Program-made: the position numbers and the translations under genes | The notes under the pieces: model-generated | Seen by the model: only the letters and a program-made list of their open reading frames with translations | The model's database searches: none | Told to the model about the DNA's origin: nothing | In this document: piece after piece, positions 1-9,312 of the stretch | Layout of the letters: each line of letters opens with the position of its first letter | Numbering within the stretch: position 1 is the stretch's first letter | NCBI GenBank assembly: GCA_002633005.1 | Contig: NMRA01000291.1 | Coordinates: 62,001-126,000, forward strand | Direction of reading: 5' to 3' | Length of the DNA stretch: 64,000 nt | DNA from: Phoronis australis | Lineage: Eukaryota > Phoronida > Phoronidae

Positions 1-104
1 CTGGATCGTCCCACGAGAGAAGCGGGCTCGGCGAGTCAACCCAGTCGTCCAACAGACGATCCTGAATTAAGAAATGATGTTTCTGAATGATAAATATTGT
101 CCTT

Positions 105-380
105 TATTGAACCAGGCCTTCATCGTAACATCTCCTTTGACTGGAGTCGAAACACAAGTCCTCAAAGTGGGCAGAACACAGAGTGGCCCCGGACCGAATC
201 GCTTGGTCCACAATGAGGTCCCACACTCTTGTTCGGCGCGCGAAGCGATGCCACTTCTGCGCAACTTTGGTGTCCTTTGGAACACCGAGACGTTCTCCGC
301 CTGACTGCTGTTGCTGCAGCCTCCGAAAAACACATCTTTTGATCCCTCTACGAACCTTCTCGACGTTAAATGTACTTTGC
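105..380 (-). pseudogene. Degenerate THAP-domain remnant at left edge
   Basis: Reading the minus strand from about 380 down to about 105 gives an open stretch that looks like a THAP C2CH zinc-finger domain. It has an RCVF start, a PKDTK segment, a QKWHRFARR helix, then LCSAHFEDLCF, which is the usual C-x2-H block followed by a phenylalanine. The N-terminal second cysteine (GGCSN) is readable only in another frame, so a frameshift lies between the first and second zinc ligands. The frame stops at about 108. No terminal repeats are visible and the element may continue off the left edge. THAP domains bind DNA and occur in P, Kolobok and related transposases and in host THAP proteins. I infer an old transposon remnant of a different lineage from the other THAP elements in the window. 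Confidence 0.55.
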
Positions 381-765
381 TTTCACTTCCCTCTATACAC
401 TTTGTTTCTGATGCGAACAGTATGGCGAACAACTTGTGTTCAACCCGTGACGTTGTACATAATTATTATTTTTTCAATTTTTTGCGTGTTTCTTTATGAG
501 CTGTGCACTAAAGGCACTGAAATCAAGTAAGATATAATAATAAAATTTATTTTGAGGTACTAGAGTCATGTTGTGTACACTTTAACAAAATCTGCATAAT
601 TCCGTAAGGCTACATCAACCACTGGTTTGGTACTACGACATTAAAGGAGAATGCCACCCAAAAAAACCTATTTTGTATCAATTTAGATCAAGTAGCTCTA
701 TTCGATAACGGCACGTTCGGTTGCGTTACCTGACACCTGACGGCAGACAGAGGTGTTGAAATTAT

Positions 766-781
766 CCAATGACGTCATTGG
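766..781. promoter_or_regulatory. CCAAT-CRE palindrome in the Kolobok terminus
   Basis: CCAATGACGTCATTGG is a 16-bp perfect palindrome. It joins two CCAAT boxes to a consensus cAMP-response element (TGACGTCA). The second Kolobok copy has the same site near 49160 with one change (CCAATTACGTCATTGG). It may be a promoter element or a transposase/host-factor binding site; function is inferred only from the motif. Confidence 0.4.
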
Positions 782-1124
782 TTTCACACGCAGTCTGTTC
801 AGCAGTTCACAACTCGGGTTAGTGATGTCAGTTTATTGCTTGAATTTATCGTTTAACACCAATAAATCATCAAACTTCGATGTAAAACCCTTAAAAATAC
901 ACCGAGTTCTTATAACAACGTGTTGTTTTATTTCGCTGTTACGGATTTATTGGTATTTGGACACACCGTAGCCTACAAAGTTCTGCAGGCCAATTTACCA
1001 AGGTCCGTAGCAGGAGTTTGGGGTCTGTTCGGAGATAAATTCGAAATATTCTTCCTTGAAATACAGACAGGAGAATCTAGATCTGTGTTGTTTACACTTG
1101 TGATTTTTTGAGTTCTAAACATTT

Positions 1125-1228
1125 GTTATCCCGACCTGTGGCTCAGAACCCGCTCAGGCCCGTCGCGGTCGAACTGACTCGTTATCCCGACCAGTGGCTC
1201 GGAACCCGATCAGGCCCGTCGAGGCCGC
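1125..1228. repeat. 56-bp tandem repeat, two copies, inside Kolobok copy 1
   Basis: Two GC-rich units begin GTTATCCCGACC at 1125 and 1181. Each continues with a GTGGCTC.GAACCCG.TCAGGCCCGTCG pattern with a few mismatches. Related units appear inverted at about 48735-48830 in the other Kolobok copy, so this is a subterminal repeat belonging to the transposon family. Confidence 0.75.
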
Positions 1229-1353
1229 CGGGACTGGCACGAACATAAACCAGCTTGAGCTGGAAACTAAACCTCCAGTCATTAAAAGACTATAATAGTG
1301 AGCCAAAGAAATAATGTGCACGTAATTATTTATGTGAATTAGCCACGAAACTG

Positions 1354-1408
1354 AAAATCTACTTAATTGTCGGGGGCCGCAAAAATCTACTTAATTGTCG
1401 GGGGCCGC
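1354..1408. repeat. 28-bp tandem duplication inside Kolobok copy 1
   Basis: The unit AAAATCTACTTAATTGTCGG plus GGGCCGC occurs at 1354-1380 and 1382-1408. The other Kolobok copy has a single related unit near 48592, so the duplication is private to this copy. Confidence 0.8.
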
Positions 1409-1896
1409 AAAGTCGGGTTCCCCTTCCACAGACCATCAGGGCAAAGGTTGTACAGTAACAATGATTTGAATAATGTATTTGTATTTCTAAATAAAGATTC
1501 CCCTAACATGTGACCATAGCTTATAAAATAGAGAAATTGTTTTTCGACAAGAGCTTCCTGTCAGCAACCACTGAATTAGCATGCGCTCACACGGCCTTGG
1601 GTGCCCGGTCAATTACCTTTATTGCCGTCATCAAAAGCCAGTCATCAAAAGCCAGTAACGCGGTGGTTTATTCATTACTGACACGAAAACTGCAAAGACA
1701 TTACAAATCGTATCTAATGAGACAGACTTTGTTTCAGTTTTACATAAGCATTAGTTAGGATGAGAATAATTCATTTTGAAATAGAGCACAGAATAATAAA
1801 CCTCTACATGGCAACTCGCCCGGCGCCAATCCCGACTTTGTCAAGAGCTCATCCGACGAAGACTTCACGTTTCAGATCGTTAGGTTTCACAGGCTA

Positions 1897-2220
1897 TCAG
1901 TTCGAACCGGAATACACGGACCAAGAAATACCAGAGAGGCGCCGTGAACATGCACAGGCAATGGAACGTATGCATAGTTCTTTGGTAAGCTGGAATTCTC
2001 CAGAGAAATCACTGTTGACGAAATGTCGGCCACAGACACGGAGATGTTTCACGGCCTCATACTTGCTATTAACAGCGTACCTTTCATTCTTCACTACCGC
2101 GAGCCACTTCCTAAGCATTTCGGGCTCTCGAGGAAGTCGAAAAAACGTTATATCCGCTTTCTTCGCAGCTTCATAGTTCGGACAAGCGGGAACGATGCAC
2201 TGCAATATAGCGGCGTTCAC
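1897..2220 (-). CDS. Intact THAP-domain ORF of a Kolobok-like transposon (107 aa)
   Basis: The ORF encodes a single THAP zinc finger, the DNA-binding module that recognises transposon ends in THAP-bearing transposases. Zinc ligands are visible as C8-x4-C13-x49-C63-x2-H66 (CIVPAC near the start, RVCGRHF near residue 65). The expected FFRLP segment sits at residues 26-30 and the KW helix at 38-39. A DF follows the histidine block, as in most THAP domains. The rest, to residue 107, is cysteine/arginine-rich and unrecognised. The frame is unbroken, unlike the homologous region near 45215 in copy 2, which has an in-frame stop. No catalytic domain follows, so it could be a truncated transposase, a THAP-only accessory product or a fossil. 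The transposon family reading is strong; whether it is expressed is unknown. Confidence 0.65.
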   Translation of the reverse strand: MNAAILQCIVPACPNYEAAKKADITFFRLPREPEMLRKWLAVVKNERYAVNSKYEAVKHLRVCGRHFVNSDFSGEFQLTKELCIRSIACACSRRLSGISWSVYSGSN

Positions 2221-2833
2221 TCTGCAGACGAACCACTGATGTCGCTGCGTCGTTTTTCACCTTCCTCACAGATTATTGCGACACCTCTCGGCAAGGTGAG
2301 GTCGACCCTATACGAGGCGACTTGGATGTAGACCGATTAATACAGTTAAAAAGACTTATTAAATCGGGTAGCATTTTCCTTTAAGCTTGTGACACCAGTT
2401 TCACTCAATGGCAAATGCCAAATGTCAATTGATTTAATTTTGTGATGTGTTGCAAGAAATCATCAATTAAGGCAAGATGTTTCTATGATTGCACTATGAT
2501 CAAAATGCAGCTTATAGGTGAGTGGAATGGAAAATGAGGTTATAATTTTACTGACACGGGGCTCATTGTACCTGTGTTTTCAGTATGTGTTAGCACATTT
2601 ATACTGTGTTCAGATGGGGAATTTTTCTAAGAAGGCAGATAGGATGCCTGATCAGACCCTTAAAATAAGCATTCTCGGTATGTGAACAAAATGTTATACA
2701 CACTGTGCTTATGGTCAGTTACAAATCCAGAGTTTTTAGTCTCCGTGGGGAACTAGATCAATATTGTTTGGTTGTAAATCTTCACCTATTTAGTACACAA
2801 ATTATAGTGGAAAATGAATTATGTATTTCATTT

Positions 2834-3062
2834 ACGTAAATAAAACAACAAAAATGGATCACTGAAATTTTCTGATATAATTACATCCTTCGTCAACAGA
2901 AACAGAAATAAAGTAAAATCAAACATTACATGACAATTGACATCTGATATATGGCGTAATGAACACGATACATTGTTGCGGAAAAAAGTGAAAAATTATA
3001 TCCTTTACTTATGTTATTATATCCGAAAATTTCAGTGATCCAATCTGTTGTTTTGTTTACGT
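2834..3062. repeat. Foldback repeat with ~46-bp arms
   Basis: The arm at 2834-2880 starts ACGTAAATAAAACAAC. It is the near-perfect reverse complement of 3017-3062, with only a handful of mismatches. The loop is about 136 bp. The symmetry suggests a MITE or foldback element; no clear target-site duplication was found. Confidence 0.75.
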
Positions 3063-3657
3063 ATATTCTACTTTTCGACTCACAAGTGCATCCTTTAGAG
3101 GATCTGCATCACCTCTTTTAGTTTCAGATTTATTTTCTACGTTATTTCATCAAAATTCTCAGCATAAAAGCTGATGAAAATTTTTATTAAGCATATGCAC
3201 AGTGTATACAGCATGAAACATAACAGGTAGACAGACTTTAAAAATCTGAAATTAACAATTTTGTACCAAACATGTAAGTTTGAACAAATGTCATCTGTTT
3301 TTTTTTAATTTCACACAATATTCTCATGATTACATATATACCATTAGAATTTGTAACTTGAAAATAATGTTAATCTCAGTGCCACTCTGTCGATCTTAAC
3401 TATTGTACAATTCCCTTTGGACAAAGGAAAAGTAAAGAGCTGACACGAATGCAATTATTCCCTTGTGCTAACAACTAACACTTATCTAGGACTTTAGTAA
3501 AGGAGTAAAAGAACAGGACATCTTTACATACTAATCTATTTAGAAGGCTGGTACAGAAATAATTGATTACTTGATTATAGAAGACCAACTTTGATCATCG
3601 TGAGTAAATGGCATTCAAATCAGGCAGATAATTATACAATTATTGACTTTAACCAAG

Positions 3658-3756
3658 GTCAATATGTTGGTTTTCAGACCCCAAAAATGTGTTAATGACT
3701 GAGTCGGAGCCGAGGTCATTATCACATTTTTGGGGTCTTAAAACTAACATATTGAC
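3658..3756. repeat. Hairpin repeat with 42-bp arms and 15-nt loop
   Basis: Arm 3658-3699 begins GTCAATATGTTGG and contains GACCCCAAAAATGTG. It pairs with 3715-3756 with about three mismatches. The loop is TGAGTCGGAGCCGAG. The sequence could form a long stem when single-stranded or transcribed. It is most likely the terminus or whole of a small foldback/MITE family member. Confidence 0.8.
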
Positions 3757-5170
3757 TGAGTGTGAAACTCATTAATTATTTTGTTATATGATTGCAATCT
3801 CTAAGAAATGGAAGGAGGCTCTGTTTGAGCTTTTGATCGCATACCAATTGCTCATTTGGTCAGCAAGCTGGTATTTTTTTACCCAACCCGTTGTGAAGAA
3901 ATTTTAAAAAAACATCCAGATGTTTTAATAGACAAAGGTACAGAACAACAAATATGGGAAAGATTTCATTTTTGCAGTCATGCAACGGCCATTTTTAATA
4001 CAAAACAATGCAACCATCATTTGTTTCTATCAATAGAATCGAAAGCTGAGTGTAAACATTCTCAGTGTGCATGTGCTAAAGTCTGCACAAATGACGTATA
4101 GTGAAAGCCAATGAAGACACACCTTTTGTACAATAGCATGGTGACTGAACTGCATTGCCTTCTGCAGCTCTGGGTTCACTGGATGTTTTACATTTTACAA
4201 TTATCTAAAAACAAATGTAACCTAAGAATCGGGATGACATACAAGACACTCGATTTCGGAAACCTGCTGGTGGTGCAGCCGTTAAGTAGTAGCTTGTGAA
4301 CTTTAAAATACCAGGATTTAATCACTATGCGTTACTTCACAATAAAGTTTTTAAAAGGAATGAAAACTTTTGTTACCATAGCAACGATCAATATGGTGGT
4401 ACAAGCGGTCAGTATTGAGAATTGTCAACACTTACATGCTAGCTGCTGGTGTGCGTAACACTTGTTCTTACTGCTTTGATAGTTTTTCAAAAAAATCACA
4501 GGACATTTAAATGTATAAATAGATTACCCATAATGTACACTTCTAGATGCTTTTAGTCTCACAATCTCTCTGGGTAATTGGTAAATTGTATATAGGTTTT
4601 ATGAAGTGTCATTTGATTAGTGATTTTGTATTAGTTTGAAAATCAACTTGCAACAGTAGGTATGCTTGTGACGCCATCTATTGGGTATAGGAAAAGGCTT
4701 TTGTTCCCACAAGGCAGTGACTGTCACTTATTTAGGCCATTCAGTTGTCTTTTGTGTATTCTAACGATCCCCTAAATAATAATTTATTAAATATAAAGAC
4801 GCAACTGTAATAATATAAGTGAAATGAAGAATTATCTGATGCCTTTTGAATTTATTTATTCATATGAGATCGTGTTTTCATTTTTATAAAGAATTCAGAG
4901 TAGGTCTAAATGTGCCTCTCTGCAGATAGTAAAGAATTCTTCTTCATTCCAAACTGAGCACCCTGTTAGGGACACATGGGGGACACATTTACTGGCAGGC
5001 TGGCCAGTATTCCACTGTGTGCACTGTACCAGTTAAAACTTCTGTCATGGAATGTTGAAATTGAGAAAGTGTTTCTACTATGTTAGGGAAGAACCTCAAG
5101 GATGCATAATTCACATGTATGTTGTATTGTTATTCTATTTATGTTTATCTGCTGTCTTATGTCTATCTGT

Positions 5171-7077
5171 CTGGGTTGTATGGACTATATATACTGTCTA
5201 TTGTGTCTATCCATTACTGCATCTGTCTAGTGTCTCATGTGTCAGTCTGTCTAGTATAAACTTGCCCCTCAAATATGGGCCTGGCCTGTGGCTGTGTAAT
5301 AGTAAAAAAATTATCTGTAAAACAATTTCTCTGTGAAATCAGTTGACCACAATACAACCACTGTTGAATTGAATAACACTTGTTAACAATTATGAGCCAA
5401 CTATGCAGTAGGCAGCTGAATAGCTTTCTGGCATATAAAAAACAATCTGGGACAACAGTCCAATATTTTCAAACAACTCTAAACCCATTTTCATTGTGGT
5501 TGTGGTTAATAGCATCCTGTCTAAAGCGGGCAGTGAAGCATAGGGTCTCCATTGTCAAGTAATGTTAGTTGAGGTGACCTCAGCCCATCAAGTAAAAAGG
5601 AGAAAGTAGATGGGTGAGTTGAAGAGTGTCAGGTCAGGTTTTTATGGATGATGAAGACAATACCCATGAGTTTTGATTTGTAAACTGCGCATCATTAATT
5701 TTGTAGAGGTTGGTATTTCGTCCTTGTTTGATTTATCTCATTGGCACCTGCAGTTTGGGCAATTGACTGCGATTATGTCTCATTTATCATCAATATCTTT
5801 TACTGTCCTTAAAGCTGGCTTAGCCACAAAATGGGAGGAGTTGAAATACAAATGATTGTATGATAAAATTGCTTTAGATTTGTAGATATATTAGTGTGTG
5901 ACTGATGATGATACTCCAAATCAGAACTTGAGTATGTCTCATTATTCTCAATATGTTGGTGATAAATGGTGCAGGGTTTGAACGGGTGTCTGTTTTGGTT
6001 CTGTCTTGTTTTCTTTCACAGATTCATGTCCATTCTGGGTTGTTCATATGTGTCTTATGCCAGGTGTTTCATGTTACTTGTCATTTGGAAATAATGTGTC
6101 ATAGTGCTGTGTATAAACTTCTCTGATAGAGTATGCCTCCTATTGGTGCTTGTAAAATATACAATATGTCATTTAGAATACATTAAATAAAATACCCAGA
6201 TGTTGTGAGGTGTACCCACCCTTCCTCAGTTGTTCATATCAGTGGACCGAAATACAGGACTGTGTATTTTCACCCATCTGACTTACTCTATCCTACGTCT
6301 TTAATCATTTCCTCTTTCAAAATTGGTTTTATTGCTGCATATATATCAATAATTAGTAAACTATTATGATTATTATCATTATAATTATTTTAATTTTTGA
6401 AACAATCTAATGACTTATAACTCCCCTCCGACTCACTAGAAATAAAACATTTGGGATTCTGCTTCAGTGATAGACACAAACAGGCAGTGTGAATTTGAGT
6501 ACTTTGGATGTGTGTGGGCGATGTCTAGGCAAAATAGCTCGGCTATCGGAAAATTCCGACTACAAGAATAAAAATGAAGCTGACAGGCCCAACCAGATGA
6601 ATGCATTTTGACTGCTCTGCTAAGGACTAAGGCAGGGTTCAGTCAACACTGTCGGATGATTCAATTATTGTCTATTTGTGACATAGTGGATCACGTGAAA
6701 AATTTTCCACACATTTTAGAATTTTTTACAATAACATTGTATAAAGCAGGGTTCAGACCATTAATGACTATACTGCAGTCCAAAATTGATCAGATTAAAA
6801 ACTTCAATTTTTTTACATCAAATCATTATCAGTAAGCGCACAAGTAGTACTTTTAATTTATTAATGTAATTAAATTGAAACTGTTCCAAGTAAAAATTGA
6901 AAAATCACTGAAATGATAAGTAAGAGTAAAATAATGTCATGATTTTAACACATAGCATGTACTAAAATACTTATCCATAGAAATATGGTTTTAAAATATA
7001 CCAAAGAAAGAACTCGTTGCTTTTTTGTTAGTTGAAAATTGATAAACAGTTGTAGATTGAATTTCTCACCCCCCCCN
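5171..7077. repeat. Segmental tandem duplication, copy A (~1.9 kb)
   Basis: The segment starting CTGGGTTGTATGGACTATAT recurs at 7078 in the same orientation and stays alignable for its whole length, with scattered substitutions and small indels. The first copy ends in a run of C followed by an N at 7077. No coding exon was recognised in it. Divergence of a few percent by eye argues against a simple assembly echo, although two alleles joined in the assembly could look the same. Confidence 0.9.
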
Positions 7078-8973
7078 CTGGGTTGTATGGACTATATATA
7101 CTGTCTATTGTGTCTATCCATTACTGCATCTGTCTAGTGTCTCATGTGTCAGTCTGTCTAGTATAAACTTGCCCCTCAAATATGGGCCTGGCCTGTGGCT
7201 GTGTAATAGTAAAAAATTTATCTGTTAAACAATTTCTCTGTGAAATCAGTTGACCACAATACAACCACTGTTGAATTGAATAACACTTGTTAACAATTAT
7301 GACCCAACTATGCAGTAGGCAGCTGAATAGCTTTCTGGCATATAAAAAAACAATCTGGGACAACAGTCCAATATTTTCAAACAACCCTAAACCCATTTTC
7401 ATTGTGGTTGTGGTTAATAGCATCCTGTCTAAAGCGGGCAGTGAACCATAGGGTCTCCATTGTCAAGTAATGTTAGTTGAGATGACCTCAGCCCATCCAG
7501 TAAGAAGGAGAAAGTAGATGGGTGAGTGAAGAGTGTCAGGTCAGGTTTTTATGGATGATGAAGACAATACCCATGAGTTTTGATTTGTAAACTGCGCATC
7601 ATTAATTTTGTAGAGGTTGGTATTTCGTCCTTGTTTGATTTATCTCATTGGCACCTGCAGTTAGGCAATTGACTGTGATTATGTCCCATTTATCATCAAT
7701 ATCTTTTACTGTCCTTAAAGCTGGCTTAGCCACAAAATGGGAGGAGTTGAAATACAAATGACAGTGTGATAAAATTGCTTTAGATTTGTAGATATGTTAG
7801 TGTGTGACTGATGATGATATTCCAAATCAGAACTTGAGTATGTCTCATTATTCTCAATATGTTGGTGATAAATGGCGCAGGGTTTGAACGGGTGTCTGTT
7901 TTGGTTCTGTCTTCTTTTCTTTCACAGATTCATGTCCATTCTGGGTTGTTCATAGGTGTCTTATGCCAGGTGCTTCATGCTACTTGTGGTTTGGAAATAG
8001 TGTGTCATAGTGCTGTGTATTAACTTCTCTGATGGAGTATGTCTCCTATTGGTGCTTGTAAAATATACAATATGTCATTTAGAATACATTAAATAAAATA
8101 CCCAGATGTTGTGAGGTGTACCCACCCTTCCTCAGTTGTTCATATCAGTGGACTGAAATACAGGACTGTGTATTTTCACCCATCTGACTTACTCTATCTT
8201 ACGTCGTTAATCATTTCCTCTTTCAAAATTGGTTTTATTGCTGCATATATATCATTAATTAGTAAACTATTATGATTGTTATCATTGTAATTATTTAAAT
8301 TTCTGAAAAAATCTTATGACTTATACCTCCCCTCCGACTCACTAGAAATAAAACATTTGGGATTTTGCTTCAGTGATAGACACAAACAGGCAGTGTGAAT
8401 TTGAGTACTTTGGATGCGTGTGGGCGATGTCTAGGCAAAACAGCTCGGTTATCGGAAGATTCCGACTACAAGAATAAAAATGAAGCTCACAGGCCCAACC
8501 AGATGAATGCATTTTGACTGCTCTGCTAAGGACTAAGGCAGGGTTCAGTCAACACTGTCGGATGATTCAATTATTGTCTATTTGTGACATAGTGGATCAC
8601 ATGAAAAACTTTCTACATTTTAGAATTTTTTACAATAACATTGTATAAAGCAGGGTTCTGACCATTAATGACTATACTGCAGTCCAAAATTGTTCAGATT
8701 AAAAATTTCAATTTTTTTACATCAAATCGTTATCAGTAAGCACACAAGTAGTACTTTTAATTTATTAATGTAATTAAATTGAAACTGTCCCAAGTAAAAA
8801 TGGAAAAATCACTGACATGATAAGTAAGAGTAAAATAATGTGACGATTTCAACACATAGCATGTACTAAAATATTTATCCATAGAAATATGCTTTTAATA
8901 TATACCAAAGAAAGAACTCGTTGCTTTTTTGTTAGTTGAAAATTGATAAACAGCTGTAGATTGAATTTCCCCC
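7078..8973. repeat. Segmental tandem duplication, copy B (~1.9 kb)
   Basis: Head-to-tail second copy of 5171-7077. It ends in GAATTTCCCCC, where copy A ends in GAATTTCTCA plus a C-run, so the C-run marks the duplication boundary. It ends about 170 bp upstream of the TATA box of the candidate LIM-gene promoter. Confidence 0.9.
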
Positions 8974-9140
8974 GCTAAGAAGTCAATGTTTTCCAATTAT
9001 CACGTGCTCTATCAACAATCAAATCTCAGATTACCAGAGTAGACTCATCCAGGTGAATAACTCAGTTTATTGTTGCCTTGTCTCACCCTCTCCAGTCCTG
9101 TGTCAACAATAGGCTGGGTCATCTGTGTATGTACCGTATG

Positions 9141-9148
9141 TATATAAG
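9141..9148 (+). promoter_or_regulatory. TATA box of a candidate internal LIM-gene promoter
   Basis: TATATAAG lies 97 bp upstream of the ATG at 9238, placing a transcription start near 9171-9181. A CACGTG E-box is at 9002 and a CATCTG E-box near 9119. The following exon has a good donor and correct phase to the first recognised LIM exon. Promoter function is inferred from motif and position only. Confidence 0.5.
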
Positions 9149-9237
9149 AGCTGGACTTATGTAGAGCGCGCCCACAGTCTCACCTGAGATTTCAAGTAAA
9201 GTTTGTGCTGACTCTCGATTTGGAAAAGCCTGTTAAG

Positions 9238-9312
9238 ATGTCGGATGTAAGCGTACAAATCCAGGCTCTGACTCTGGACGATGTCCCTGACAATATGGTT
9301 AGCAGTGATCAG
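9238..9312 (+). CDS. Candidate alternative first exon of LIM gene (25 codons)
   Basis: ATG at 9238 opens 25 codons (MSDVSVQIQALTLDDV...SSDQ) ending at CAG|GTATTT, a consensus donor in phase 0. The next recognised LIM exon also begins in phase 0. The acidic leader has no zinc ligands. Its use would therefore remove the N-terminal CxxC of the first LIM and leave the half LIM typical of FHL proteins. A TATA box lies at the expected distance upstream. It could instead belong to an unrelated transcript. Confidence 0.55.

Larger units (their letters stand above)
641..2384 (-). mobile_element. Kolobok-like THAP transposon, copy 1 (short)
   Basis: A TTAA target site lies at each end (641-644 and 2381-2384). 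Just inside is an imperfect terminal inverted repeat starting AGGAGAATGCCACCC, which reads as GGGTAGCATTTTCCT at the right. The same ends recur in inverse orientation at 45045-49306. TTAA duplication, purine-rich RRGR termini and a THAP-encoding ORF are known traits of the Kolobok superfamily, and I assign it there on that basis. At about 1.74 kb it encodes only a THAP module (1897-2220, minus). No DDE catalytic domain is visible, so it is non-autonomous. Its interior also carries two short tandem repeats. Relative to the other copy it lacks the inserted 2.57 kb. Confidence 0.8.
2385..5170. other. Intergenic, AT-rich, with foldback repeats
   Basis: No conserved coding exon was recognised. Short ORFs such as those around 3856 and 4111 show no family signature. 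The stretch holds two inverted-repeat structures (2834-3062 and 3658-3756, listed separately) and otherwise looks like unconstrained AT-rich DNA. Confidence 0.6.

Noticed and set aside
5052-5336. 94-codon ORF with hydrophobic and Cys-rich translation
   Set aside because: It overlaps the start of the duplicated segment, is not preserved in copy B and shows no family signature.
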